From: Tenebrio molitor
Lineage: Eukaryota; Arthropoda; Insecta; Coleoptera; Tenebrionidae
DNA length: 64,000 nt
Assembly: GCF_963966145.1 (NCBI RefSeq)
Contig: NC_091046.1
Location: forward strand, 16,988,001 to 17,052,000
Direction of reading: 5' to 3'
Below the pieces are notes generated by a model. It was given only the letters and a program-made list of their open reading frames with translations. It was not told where the DNA came from and ran no database searches. A program made the position numbers and the translations under genes. Below, piece by piece: positions 10,966-22,219 of the stretch; the first letter of the stretch is position 1, and each line of letters begins with the position of its first letter.

Positions 10966-12166
10966 TAGAACGAATCAGTAAAAACAAATGGAACATACGC
11001 AAAGCTTCAGTACAAATTCCAAACGAGTATCTGGAATTTAAGAAAAAGGCTTAGTTAATTATAATTTCTACTTTGATAACGTTAAATAAAATTATAGACA
11101 AATGTGTGCACAATAAACAAAATATACAGCTAATGTGACCTATTAATCAACTGATTTTAATAGTTTTTCGGATTATAAAAAAATCTTACTTGGATAATTT
11201 TTGTGTGTAACAATTTTATCCAGTAGTTAATTTGAGTGTGGCGTTCGTACACTCTTAAAGTGTGTTGTAGGCACTTCATTAGTAAATTTTGTTACAACCA
11301 ACAGTAGTACACATACTTTAAATTTAGTTTCTTCGAAAACTAGGCTAAAATAAATAAATGTTTTTAAAAAACACAAAATTTATACACACACACAACTCCA
11401 TTGCGTACAATATGCTGCGCTGATCACACAACGAACCGTGTTCATGCACATAGAAAAATTGGTCTATTTTCTTACAACAAATGTTGTCAATTTTGTAATA
11501 AATAATGCAACATTGTATTGATATTTCTAACAAATTGTACTCATTTACATAATTATTATTTAGAACTGTTCTTGGATGCTAGTTTTGACTTTGATTTGCT
11601 TTGGTAAAGAATGTGCGATGTTGCCAAATTAGCAAGTATCATTCATAATAATAACAATTTTTGATAAATAAACACCATTAAATAACGGAGTCAAGAAAAT
11701 ATAGGTTACTTTGATTCTAGTATGTTTAACCAACCACTGGTTAATCATTTTTGTTTATTAATAATTCGAATATCAATAACAATGCGGCATATTAACAAAG
11801 TCCATTCATCCAGTGCGTAACACGGGAGATCAACAGGTTACATTACATTAATTTCATCCATTCTTCTGTAGATCGTGATCTCTTTAATTAGGTTTTGAAG
11901 ATATTTTTTTTTAATGTTGTTCGAATATTTTTAATCACTGCGTTTTAACAAAAAATAATGTAATGAGAAAAAAAAAAATTAAAAACAGATGATTTTAATT
12001 ACGCACATGATTTACGAGGGCATAGAAGCCGTTGATTGACAGATGAAAAGTCATGTTCCTCCGAACTGTTATTTATTACCATTAACATACGCCAAGTTAC
12101 GTTTGTCTCTGTTTTTCTGTTTAAGAACTGTTAAATTAATTTCGTCGTGTTCGCGATTTTTTAAAA
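10966..12166. other. Lines upstream region, no gene seen
   Basis: AT-rich sequence upstream of Lines. Only short frames are present and none resembles a protein family. It should contain the Lines promoter. Some short inverted segments and A/T runs but no clear transposon ends. Confidence 0.4.
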
Positions 12167-12199
12167 ATGAATAAAATTGAAACAAGAGCTGTGATAATG

Positions 12200-12413
12200 T
12201 ACAGTCGATGGACAAATAAAACTGGGACAAAAATGACAATCACATAAGTCAAAATTTACAAATTTGCATGGTTTAATTACGGTTTTATCACAAATAGGTT
12301 AACTTTGGGTATGACATATTATATAGACACTGACAAATATATTGACAATTCAATGGTCTGATTTACATTGATTAAATTTTAAGTGTCCCAGTTTTATTTG
12401 TCCACCGACCGTA
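12200..12413. mobile_element. MITE family P, copy 2, inside mariner
   Basis: Near-identical to 1126-1338. It lies at a TA within the mariner frame (A-V-I-M-Y before, L-C-K-K-N after). Removing it with one TA restores the mariner reading across the junction, so it inserted after the mariner. Confidence 0.85.
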
Positions 12414-12664
12414 CCTCTGTAAAAAGAACTTATCGCCCCAAGATATTTATTAGGATACCTTGGAAGTGTTGGGTGACTCTAGTTCTTCGTATCAAGTTGT
12501 TAAGAACTGGTCTCGAGATTTCAAATCTTGTGAACACGCACCAGGTGCTGGTGCGCCGAAAACAGCCTTACGAAAGAAAATATTTATTTAGTCCATGATG
12601 TGGTTCTTACTGATCGAAGAGTTACTGCCAGATTTATAGTAGAAAAATGTGGCCTTTCCATAGG

Positions 12665-13024
12665 TACTATCGCGGCCAAAATACTTTGGTCGTCACTTTT
12701 TGACACTTCAAATGTAAATCAAGTATTAATGTCAATATACATGACAATTTCAAATTATTCTTGTCAAAAATATGGCACCTTCAGTTTTTGATAAATATAG
12801 AATCGTCTTACTTGCTTCTGAAGGTTGTCTAAATCGCGACCATGTTGACCTTTTGCTTTTGAACCCTGCCTCCGCAGCTGGGATTTACCCCACCCGTATG
12901 ACACTGATAGATTAAAATAATTTTGACAGTAGTAAAAAATAAGGTTAAATATCCTAAAGTTTGCTTTACAATTGAATGTCATTTATGTTACATTGACGAC
13001 CAAAGTATTTTGGCCGCGATAGTA
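12665..13024. mobile_element. MITE family A, inside mariner
   Basis: TA-flanked element of 360 bp with near-perfect terminal repeats: CTATCGCGGCCAAAATACTT on the left and AAGTATTTTGGCCGCGATAG on the right, followed inward by GGTCGTCA against TTGACGACC. It interrupts the mariner frame a second time, between the I-G-T codons and K-N-L-H-D-E-L. A sister copy starts at 47775. No ORF. Confidence 0.85.
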
Positions 13025-13862
13025 CCATAGAAAAAAATTTGCACGATGAATTGAGACTCAAAAAAATGTCGGCAGGTTGGGCACCAGAAACGTTACCAGC
13101 GCGTCGACATGCCCTCGCTGAGACCAATTTGGAGTTAATTAATAGAGACCCAGATGAATTTTTGACGAATGTTTTCACCGCAAAAGAAACTTGGGTCCAT
13201 CACTATGATCCAGAGTGAAAGTATGTAGTGGAGGCACAAAGGCTCACTGCCCCCTTGAACATTTCGCGTCACCACCTCAGCCAGCAAGACCATGGAAACA
13301 GTTTTTTGAAATTTTGAAGGAGTATTTTTTGTTGATTATTTACCACGTGGACACACCATAGCTGGTAAATATTATGAAAATTAATACCAGAGGTTCGCAA
13401 GGCATAAAAGAAAAAAAAACGAGGAAAATTGAGATACGGCGTTCTGTTCCATCAAGACAACGTTCCCGCACACAAAAGCTGTGTTTCGATAGCTGTTATT
13501 CACAACACAGGTTTTGAAAATTTCCAACAGCCATCCTATTCTTCTGATTTAGCCCCTAGTGACTACTTCCTATTCTCAAAATTAAAAGAACGTCTTCGAG
13601 GAATCCATTTTTCTGATCCTAAGAGGTGATGATTTCGGTAAATGAGCTACGAGACAAAGATTTTTTTCCAACGGCATTAAAGCATCTTGAGCATCCATAT
13701 ATTAATTGTAGAAACCCTTCAGGGGACTATGTTGAAAAATACAATAACTTCAAATTTCTCAGTTGTATGCTTCTATGTTAAGGACAATAATTGATGAACT
13801 GCTCTCGTACAACACTGACAGGATTGAATTCACTTTTACACTGTTTTTCTTTAGATTTTCCT

Positions 13863-13990
13863 CTTTTGTCAATTGTATTTCACTATTTCTCAAAACTATT
13901 TCGTATCTCTATTAAATGTCAAAGTGACGTAAATATGAAATAGTTTTGAGAAATACTCGTATGTAGTGAAATATACTAAATGACAAAAAA
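13863..13990. repeat. Fold-back element of about 125 bp
   Basis: TTTCTCAAAACTATTTC near 13885 and GAAATAGTTTTGAGAAA near 13938 are inverted repeats, with further pairing outward (TTTTGTCA near 13865 against TGACAAAA at 13981). It could form a hairpin. Probably a small non-autonomous element or a remnant of one. Confidence 0.5.
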
Positions 13991-14118
13991 AGACGAAAGA
14001 CAAGACAAGCAACAAATAATGAAAATTTGAACGACATTCGACAAGAAGTAAACGTTTTTTGCAATTTTTTTTCTTCTGCTCTGTTGATTTGTTGATTACC
14101 ACCTAATTTTTTCTGGCA

Positions 14119-15797
14119 GTAGATGTGCCTCCCTGGTCGCCCCGTTCGGCAGATCTATCGCCCATCGAACATGTGTGGGACATGATAAGGAGAAAAATTT
14201 CAAATTTAGCTCGTCCCCCACAGACACTGGCACAACTTAGGTATGAAGTTCAAGTTGCCTGGGATAGTGTGTCTCACAGGGGCGGCTTCTCCGGGTAGGC
14301 AGGGGAGGCAGTGCCTCACCAAATACTTTACTAACCAAAATCTTTTTTAATAGATAATTTTTGATTTTTTTTAGTATAAAAATATTTTTATGTTTGTATA
14401 CTTTTATTTTGTATCTACATTGAATTAATTATTATCGAAGAATAACTGTTGCATGTGTTAATTTGATTATGTATTTTGTATTTGGCGCGTTTTGCATTCG
14501 GCCCCTTCGCTTCGGACTGCAGAGCCCAGAGCGTAGACTAATTCAGAGCGTTCAGCGTACCGTAGAGGCACCGTAGACTATGCCACTTCATTTTTCCGCC
14601 TAAGCTGTGTGGTTGGTGGAATAAAGAACTGAATACCATCAACCCGTCATACACTGTTATTGGTTACTGCGTGTTAGTAAAGTGCAACTCGAGGCTATGC
14701 CTCGGTAGTTTTGTCATTTTCATTGTAGTCGTAAAATTTTATTTTATATTATGATTATTGTGACTATGAGCGATTAACGGACACAATGGTTGTGTCGAAA
14801 AGGTTGGGAAGCGTGCGGGCGTGAATCATGCGTTCCTTCAGCTCGACTTCGAACAGAAGTTGAAATTTAATGTTGTTGTTGTTAAACATTGCGGTTTAGT
14901 TAGGTTATGCAGGCTTAGTGATGGTAAGTAGGTAAGTAGCAATTTAATAAAAATGATCTCAATGGCAAGTACCAGTCAAGAACAAGAGGCGGTTGTCGTT
15001 CCTGTTAACGTCGATCTCGATTTTTTGATAAATAAATGCCGGTCTTGTAAACTTTCCTACGAAGATAAGTTTTATGTAGATTAAACAGTTAAAGAGACCT
15101 TGTCCTGATGTAACTGATCTAAGTAAAACTTTGGTAACTACTGGTAAACAGAATAGTGCATTTACTAATTCGTGGTAGGTACGGAAAATATAATTGGCTT
15201 GTTGGCAGTAAATTACTTAAAAAACTTTTTTTTTATTCTATTCGTGACTAATAATGAGACAGTGTGGACAAAAACAGGGTATTCTGATTTGAACGATTTA
15301 GGGCGTGCATTAGAGAAGCACAATAAGAGTAAAGAGCATATTGCTTTTGCTTGTAAATTCGTTCTTTTTTTTAGAAAAGTTTAGATAAGAATAGCGTACG
15401 GGAAAATCGTGAAATTATCAAGTCTAATTTATATTGCAATTTTTTTGTGCCAGCAAGAGTTGTCGTTTATTTTCCATAATAAACCCAATGCATGATATTG
15501 TTTTCTTAATGTTACTGTCATTTTCAAAACGTCCAGGTTAGGGAAAAGTGGAGCATCTTGAAATTACGTCTCACCTTTGTAATAATAAGCATTATATCCA
15601 TCACCACCGTTTAACTGGTGCAAGGTCAAAAAAAAAAATAACGCGAAAAAACTGACCAAAAAAATTGCTAGTGCCTACCCGGTTTTGATCTTGACGAGCC
15701 GCTACTGGTGTCTCAGGAGGATATGGATTGCCTGATCAGATCTATACTTCGTCGAGTGGCAGAGTGCATAAACACACGTGGAGGGGCTACTCATTAA
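14119..15797 (+). pseudogene. Tc1-like transposase C-terminus, split by a hAT element
   Basis: The frame at 14119-14276 reads P-P-W-S-P-R-S-A-D-L-S-P-I-E-H-V-W-D, the third catalytic block of a DD34E Tc1 transposase, and continues to A-W-D-S-V-S. After the hAT insertion the same frame resumes at 15716 with E-D-M-D-C-L-I-R-S-I-L-R-R-V and stops after G-G-A-T-H at 15797. The N-terminal and first catalytic regions are absent. Confidence 0.8.
14277..15707 (+). mobile_element. hAT element with 8-bp target duplication
   Basis: Begins CAGGGGCGGCTTCTCCGGGT and ends GAGCCGCTACTG. It is flanked on both sides by GTGTCTCA (14269-14276 and 15708-15715), the 8-bp duplication expected of hAT elements. Inside are remnants of a hAT protein: D-F-L-I-N-K-C-R near 15020, and V-W-T-K-T-G-Y-S-D-L-N-D-L-G at 15265-15305 followed by K-S-K-E-H, resembling the TTF-type zinc-finger region of ZMYM-like hAT transposases. 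The catalytic part is missing, so it is non-autonomous. Confidence 0.8.
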
Positions 15798-16227
15798 TTA
15801 GCATTTCAATTGTTTTATGTGATACAAATTTGTTCCAATTTTCATCGTTTGTATATTGTATATTTAGTTGATATAAATTAGTACACCAAGTCTTAAAAAT
15901 CAAACTCCTTGTATGTGTTTGTTTTTTTTTGTCATTTAGTAGGTATACTAAGTAATTGACAAAAGAGGAAACCCAAAAGAAAACCACTAGGTATATAATT
16001 TAAAAAAAATGTGAATTACTTTAAACTCATACAGAGACGCTAAAAAGTATGGATACAGCACAGCTAAATACATATGTATTTTCATATATTATACAACTAG
16101 AGGATTGAAAATTCTCGATTATACGAGACGTGTTGCCCGGAAACACCACGAGATCGTAGATCGAGTGGTGTTTCCGGCAACGCGACAAACACGAGTGTTG
16201 GGCTGCAAGAAAAAATTTCTGGCGATA
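15798..16227. other. Remainder of Tc1 relic flank, no gene
   Basis: No protein-like frame. There is an inverted pair around 16140-16180 (CGGAAACACCACGAGATCG against CGAGTGGTGTTTCCGG) that can form a hairpin of about 45 bp. Confidence 0.4.
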
Positions 16228-17260
16228 TACAGAGTGTTAGGGAATGGTTTCCCAAGAATTTCAGGGTGAGTTTATCAGGGAAAATGTGGTCGAAAACCTT
16301 TATACCGTTTTTGGATAAATTAAACCGTTTTCTGAAAATAAACTTGTTCCCTGCTGTTTTGGGACTGCTGAAATATTGCTTTGTACAGGAAAAAAATCTT
16401 ATATGTTTTGACTTAAAAATGATTGCTTGGTAACGATTCGAAATTTACTACTGTCAAAGTTTACATTTTAATTTGATCTATCTCAACATCTATCTTTTAT
16501 CCGTCGCCTGCGAAGACTACAATCGTTTACAATGCCCGAATATTCTATCAAGGAGTATGCAGATATGTTTTTTGTGTATGGGGAATATAGCGGAAAGGCT
16601 CCTACTGCTGCCGTCCGAAGGTATGCTAATGCTTGTACTATTAGGGCAAACGGAGGACATTTTGAACATTTATTATGATTTTTTTTCAATACAAATACAA
16701 ATAAATAAAGTTACACAAAAGTTAACGACTCTTATTAGTTATTAGTAGTATTAGCTGGTTACTGCTCGATTTCAAATCCCTTTAGAGGTTGATCGAGATG
16801 TGGTTTCATAAATAAAGCTGCAGAAATAATTTCAGTTTATTGCAGCAATAAAAACGTTCTTACTTCAAGGTTGCGGTGAATCTAGATAAATATTTCGAAT
16901 GAATTATTGATTTTGACCTTAAAAAAATGTAATCCTGGTAGTTTTTGATGAGATATTATCCAAGCCAAGTATTCAAAACCGAAACTGTCATTGTGACAGT
17001 AGGTACTCGATAACATCTAACATAAAGGCATTGTTGTCTTTTAGTTGCTAAGCAATTAACTTTCATTTCAGAACTTTAACTATTTAATTATTACAACAAT
17101 AAAATGGTGCAAAACTCCCAAACAGTGGGGCACCATTTAAAATTTTTATCTTTGAGAAAACCATTTATGTTGGGAAAAAATGGTATTAAGGTTTGCGACA
17201 ATATTTTCCCTCGGAAACTCACCCTGACATTCTTGGGAGACCATTCCCTAACACCCTGTA
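16228..17260 (+). mobile_element. Internally deleted DUF4817-type transposon D1
   Basis: TA-bounded, with terminal repeats of about 55 bp: CAGAGTGTTAGGGAATGGTT and so on, inverted at 17205-17258. Inside, 16532-16678 is a 48-codon frame that starts like a DUF4817 helix-turn-helix transposase (M-P-E-Y-S-I-K-E-Y-A-D-M-F-F-V-Y-G) and switches after about 33 residues straight to the transposase C-terminus R-A-N-G-G-H-F-E-H-L-L-stop. The entire DDE domain has been deleted while the frame remains open. Confidence 0.8.
16532..16678 (+). CDS. Transposase N-/C-terminal fusion micro-ORF (48 aa)
   Basis: An open 48-residue frame within element D1 joining part of the first helix-turn-helix to the conserved last residues of the same transposase family. 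It has its own ATG (16532) and no internal stop. It could still bind DNA weakly or be inert; expression is unknown. Most likely a neutral by-product of deletion, though the intact frame is notable. Confidence 0.5.
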   Translation: MPEYSIKEYADMFFVYGEYSGKAPTAAVRRYANACTIRANGGHFEHLL

Positions 17261-17324
17261 TATTTGTCCCGAGGTATATTCGGAAGAGAATCGCCCGAAA
17301 AAGCTTTTCCCTAGGTAAATTACA

Positions 17325-18900
17325 TACAGGGTGACTGACGAAAAACCTTTGATGCTGTATCTTGCTTATTTTTTATCCGATTTGAATAAGTGACACATCA
17401 AATGAACATCAGCTTCTTTTTTTCAAATAGCACTGTACATTTTTGAAGTGAAACTTTTTATGGGAGGGTCTTGAAATTCAGATCGGCAACCTTTTTGTGT
17501 GACGAAAAGTGGTGGGGGTAAACACTATTGAGTCGAGTGAGAGCAGTGTCACTGTCTTTGTCACACTCACGGCATTTATCGATAATAATAATAATAACAA
17601 ATTAATAATAATAAATATATTTCCTACAGGAAGCACCCAATTACAGGAAATAATGTGCTGTACAACTAGATGTCCTCTCTTTGATTTGGAGGCTTAAAAA
17701 TGAACAATGAGTTACGCATTTCGATATTGTTTGGTGTTATCGTTGTTTATAAGTTATTTTCCTCATTAAAATATACAATTTTGTTGTGAATATGCTATTT
17801 AAAAGTGATTGATGAATAATTACAATGTTCCCTGTTGGTAATACAAAAGTTTCACTTCTATCGTGCGTCTTTACGACACATTCTGTTTTTTTTTTTTATT
17901 CAGTATTGTAGAGATTTATCTTCTGAATATAAAAATGCAAAGAACTATACCCATTCATTAAACAAAAGTCAAGAAATTAAGGAGTAAATGTACAAAATTT
18001 AAAAATCAAGTGACCAAAATAAACAAGAGAGAAGTTTGTTCTAAATGCTCGAAATGACTAAGTAAGGTCTGATTATTCATTTGTCAAAACAGTTTGATGA
18101 TAATAATAATAATAATGTTGCTGTGGAAGAAAATTTCCAAAGACGATTTAGTGTTAACGTGTGGTGTGGCATTTTTTGGAGATAGAATGGACTAGTGAGT
18201 CCCTATTGATAGCAGTCTCAGTAAAACAAAATATCATATTATTTATTATCAAACGAAATAAGCAACTTTCTGGATGAGATACCATTAGCAGTGTTGAATA
18301 GAGTCGTGTTTCATCAGGACGGCGCCATACCACATAATGCACACATGAATTTTGTATTTTTAAATCATTTAAATTATGTTGGTGAACGATGAATGGGTGC
18401 TCATGGAGCTATTCGATGGCCGGCTAGATCCCCAGATTTGAATCCATTGGATTTCTTTATATTGATTGGAAACTTTCGAGACAATGTTTATTTGACCCCA
18501 CCAGGTACCCAAAAAGAGTTAAAAAAAAGGGTAGTGCGAGTATGTCAGGAAAACCCCGAAACTTTTTACTGAATGCAAAAGTGGACGAAGGTATCGACAG
18601 TGCCTGTAACAGCATTGAGGAAATTTTGAGCAACCAGAATAGATTTTGTATTGTTTACAAATTTGATTACTTGATAATTAAAATACATTTTTTGTTTTTT
18701 CTTTTAATGTACGAATATTCAGAGGAAGATTCTTTATAAGAACGAATAAAAAAATATATAGAGTGTAATTTGAAAAAAAAAGTTGGCTATTGTCTGTCAA
18801 AAAATAGATGTCTAAAAAAATATCGAATAGGATAATAATGAAGTGTTTTTCGAACTATTTCATTTGATGTGTCATTTATTCAAATCGCATAAAAACGTAT
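17325..18900 (+). pseudogene. Mariner-like transposon D2 with transposase relic
   Basis: The left terminus is TACAGGGTGACTGACGAAAA at 17325. A sub-terminal block TTATCCGATTTGAATAAGTG recurs inverted near 18863-18895, but the outermost right end is lost. At 18308-18560 the frame reads F-H-Q-D-G-A-I-P-H-N-A-H-M-N-F, then R-W-P-A-R-S-P-D-L-N-P-L-D-F-F and D-N-V-Y-L-T-P-P, the second and third catalytic blocks and the tail of a mariner-like transposase with stops and frameshifts. Related to the deletion derivative at 61385-62376. Confidence 0.7.
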
Positions 18901-20047
18901 ACTAATGAAATAGGTAAACGCCAAATGATCCTGATGATGATGATGATGACCCTGAGGAACAAGAGGAAAATTCTCAAGAGGAATTCTCGAATTCATAACC
19001 TCTGATGAATTCAGCTCATCTAAACCGATCGATCCAGATCATTTGGATCCGTCTACGTTACAAAGAGATCAAAAAGAGTAAAACAGTAAACTTCTACTGC
19101 ATTGTGGACTATGTCCACTGGGGACACCACGTCAAAAAAAGTGCACCCTATTGCTCTACCTCTGTGGTGGTGTGGAAAAGAATACAAAGTACAAAAATAA
19201 TAGAAATTCTCGATTTCTACACGCTGTAACTACGAAACTATTGATCTGACAAAAAAAAAACATAAAAAACAAAAAATGTAGAAAACTGTACGCTCTATAT
19301 TTTTTATAATAACTTAGATAGACGTATCTCGCACGAATAATGAAATATCGCAGAAATGTTATTTTCCACCCCTATTCTCCAGTATGGTCGGGCGAGCGGC
19401 AACCCCCCAAGGTCGCAAACTCAACAATATTAATAATATGCCTAATAGAAGATACCTGCCAAGTATAAACTTTTCTGTATCTTTTGCAAGGTGGAGCCAT
19501 TTTTATGTCTCTATTGACTGGACTAGGTACACAAACGGCAACTACGGCAACGGAACGGAGAACCACTCAACTTTTTGTCGGGGTACGGGAGACTTCGCCC
19601 AGATCCCAGAAATCGGTGATGTCCAAGCGACAATGGCGGCGAAGTGCACCCAGTGACAATACTTTCACGAGAAACAGGAAAACTCGCGTCGAACCGAGTA
19701 TTTATCAACTACCCCAAAAAAGCCTAGCCAGTCTTGACGTAGGAAAACCGACCTTAATGACTGCGAACAAAAGAAAAATTGAGAACCGGCAGGTGTGTTC
19801 TAGAATTTTCGATGCGCAGAAGTGAAACTGAGTAAAATAGTCCAGGGAAAATAGGAAACGAGGGTCGGGAAAGTGAAGGGAATTGATCGGGTTGGAATCC
19901 AAAAGGGAAAAGGGACGTTCAAGCAACTTGCCCAAACTCCGATAAACTATGTATAGGTCGTGAAGAGAGAAGAAGATAGGAAAGAATGAAATTTTTTCTG
20001 GATACAACGTTCGCCACCTGACAATCCCGACAATGGGCAGGCAGGTA
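18901..20047. other. Unassigned, somewhat GC-richer repeat-like region
   Basis: A short GATGATGATG microsatellite near 18931 sits in a frame rich in D and E (P-D-D-D-D-D-D-D-P-E-E-Q-E-E). From about 19380 to 20030 base composition shifts to higher GC, and overlapping frames on both strands show no family I recognise. Together with 20830-21235 it may be one element interrupted by the Harbinger relic, but I cannot prove that. Confidence 0.3.
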
Positions 20048-20827
20048 GCAAATGCTTTTGCTAGCTATTTTATACGCAATTGCTTTAAGTGATATTAATA
20101 AAAGTGTATTAAATGCTAGTGAGGCCTGGATAGCAAATGCTTTTGCTCGTTTTAGAAAGCATTTGCTTGACGCTATTAGGATTTGCTTCTTTTACTATTA
20201 ATAAAGTTTAGCATTTGCTTGAAATAGTAAGCAATTGCTAGGATAAATAACATTCTCCTTCGTGTCGTACTAGTAGTTATAAATCGGCTGTTAAAGCACC
20301 ATAAAAGTATGTTCCAAGTGGCAAGAAACCGTAAATTTTACAAAGAAAGGAAAGACAATACCATTACAAGAGAAGATGATGTAAAATTGTTTCATTTCCG
20401 AAATGAAAGTGTTCAGTGGATTGCTGATTTTCTTGGGAATGACGATGAAGAAACGCGTGGTGGTACTTCATCTTCGGTGATGAAAATAAAAATATTGTTA
20501 CGATATGTGGCTGATCCAAGTAGAAAAAATTAAATTATTTATAGAGTAATAAATAGTGTTAAACTATTTGTAGGGTTTCAGATTGGGGTAGCTGAACTCA
20601 TGGAAGTAAGTCAACCAATTGTATCGAATGTTGTAAAATATGTCACGGGAAAAATTATAGACAAGGCACCACTTTGGATACATTTTCCTGGCGCCCTGCG
20701 TTTAACGGCAAGCAATTACGAGTACCAAAACAAGCAATTGCTAGAAGCAAAAGCTTTTACTTCAAAGCAAATGCTAATGCTAAGTAGCAAATGCTTCGAA
20801 GCATTTGCTTATTTTTATTAATATCAC
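20048..20827 (+). mobile_element. PIF/Harbinger relic with palindromic GCAAATGC motif clusters
   Basis: GTGATATTAATAAAA at 20089-20103 and its complement at 20813-20827 are candidate terminal repeats. Between and just outside them lie about ten copies of GCAAATGC, GCATTTGC or GCAATTGC, several in palindromic pairs (for example GCAAATGCTTCGAAGCATTTGC at 20787). The interior encodes the nuclease relic listed separately. The motif outside the left candidate TIR makes the true left end uncertain. Confidence 0.6.
20309..20700 (+). pseudogene. HARBI1-like nuclease, N-terminal part only
   Basis: 20309-20533 reads M-F-Q-V-A-R-N-R-K-F, then E-S-V-Q-W-I-A-D-F-L-G-N-D-D-E-E-T-R-G-G. After about 50 bp resembling a short intron (GTAGAA to TTTGTAG) the frame continues F-Q-I-G-V-A-E-L-M-E-V-S-Q-P-I-V-S and K-A-P-L-W-I-H-F-P. 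This is the helix-turn-helix half of a Harbinger nuclease. The catalytic DDE region is missing, so it cannot act on its own. Confidence 0.75.
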
Positions 20828-21236
20828 CCAGTGTGTACCTACTACTGTCCCGCTGAAATTTTGAGGGAAAAGGCACCATTCCGGCCGCCTCATCGGTCGG
20901 GGCCAAACGTAAAAGATAAAGAAAACGGAGAAAAAAAAACTCAAAGGGAAGACTAGGTAGAAAGAGGGATCAACGATCACGATAAACGAACGGGATGATG
21001 GGGGATAGGGAAGAAACAAGGAACGAACAAAGCGGTCGCGGTAATATGCGGTAACTCTCGGCCTAACTGTGAGCGAGTGTTTGCCGAGTTGGTTATTTTC
21101 GAGGTTACTTTCTAGATGTTCGAGTAACGATGGTGCATCCCCAAGCATTAGTGGAACCCTTGGGCCTTCCACTCCGGCCAAACCAGCAAAAATCGATGAG
21201 CAAACGGAACGGAATTTCCGAACCGTGACAATCTTC

Positions 21237-21616
21237 ACCATGCAACTCTTGGTGAATGGTACGGGTGATATTCATGTTTTTTCAAAATTCGAAGCACACT
21301 ACTTTTGCTGATCCCAGTTCGAGAGCTACTGTCTCTGCTACCAATGTCGGGATTATTTTTAACTAAATTTAACAGTCTGGCTTGGTTGACATCGTGGGTA
21401 ACAGTTGGATTGATAAACGACTTTGTATTTTGTTGAAAAGTTCCTCTTTCACGTACAGAAGACACTAATGATGTAAAAATTTGATGATTTGGAGCCCGAT
21501 TTTGCGGAAACCTCGCGGCCGGCGTAAGTTTCAGCGGCCAGAGTAGCGTCTCTGCCACAATCACCAAAAATTAGTAGCATTTCAGTCTTTTCTTCAAATG
21601 AATATTGAAAAGGCAT
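21237..21616 (-). pseudogene. DUF4817-type transposase N-terminus
   Basis: Minus strand from ATG at 21616: M-P-F-Q-Y-S-F-E-E-K-T-E-M-L-L-I-F-G-D, then after a one-base frameshift F-P-Q-N-R-A-P-N-H-Q and G-I-S-K-S-S-V-L-R-I-L-K-K-H, ending near H-P-Y-H. These are the two helix-turn-helix units of the transposase family. The catalytic half is absent. Confidence 0.75.
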
Positions 21617-22219
21617 AATTACTGTTCAGAATAGCTTTCAATTAAACTTAACAAAAACTACACAATTCAAAAGCACGCCCAGACTGTTGGAAGTTCAAGA
21701 CTAAACTAAACATTTTGTTACAATCAGATAAATTCTTAAAAGAACAGCAGGCAGGTAAATTTTCAAAATTCAAATAAATTCTTTTTCCTAATATGTACTT
21801 AACAAATCTAATAAACCGAGAAAATACGCTTGAGTAGATAGGATTTAAATAGTGGATACTTAAATTTTCAACGAATTTTGTTTTTACCTGGATTAACAAG
21901 TGGGTAAAATAACTAGTTAAATGTAATTTGTCTTCGATGCTTAGCACTGAATGAGTAAGCAAAACTGTATTAACAATCAGTCACTTTCAAAAATTTAAAA
22001 TAGCGAGTTTTAAATTCCATAGAAGATTTAAGTACGGGCCTGGATCTTATTACTCATAGCTCCTGTCAATTATACCTCAGAACCACTTTTACTGGAGACA
22101 GTTGTATTGTAAATCAGCCTGACACCAGTTGACCAGGGTTATCATTTGAGAACTCGGCCATAAATACATAAAAGTGTTTTGCATGACATTATTTAATATT
22201 TCGATTTATTCAATTACTA
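21617..22219. other. No gene recognised
   Basis: AT-rich flank of the transposase relic. Only short frames without recognisable content; no terminal repeats identified with confidence. Confidence 0.35.

Larger units (their letters stand above)
12167..13790 (+). pseudogene. Mariner transposase, inactivated and doubly interrupted
   Basis: Starts M-N-K-I-E-T-R-A-V-I at 12167. The frame resumes beyond a MITE with L-C-K-K-N-L-S-P-Q-D-I-Y (12414 onward), then S-Y-Q-V-V-K-N-W and L-T-D-R-R-V-T-A-R-F-I (12603-12640). A second MITE follows, then K-K-M-S-A-G-W-A-P-E-T-L-P (13063-13100), E-T-W-V-H-H-Y-D-P-E and H-Q-D-N-V-P-A-H-K-S (13450-13480), Y-S-S-D-L-A-P-S-D-Y-F-L-F (13537-13575) and a worn C-terminus with G-D-Y-V-E-K near 13725. 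These are the mariner HTH, the linker and the second and third catalytic blocks. There are several frameshifts and stops besides the two insertions. Terminal repeats were not located. Confidence 0.8.

Noticed and set aside
9409..10981. Plus-strand frames opposite Lines
   Set aside because: Shadows of the 752-codon Lines frame, whose C-terminus matches a known family.
17570..17610. AAT/ATA-rich microsatellite as a regulatory site
   Set aside because: Simple low-complexity repeat; nothing ties it to a function.
19384..19825. Overlapping plus-strand frames of 90 and 113 codons
   Set aside because: Both strands are open together, typical of low-stop GC-richer sequence. No motif supports either.
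20780..21241. Minus-strand 153-codon frame
   Set aside because: Composition changes along the frame and it crosses the Harbinger motif cluster; no family resemblance. Treated as chance frame in GC-richer repeat DNA.
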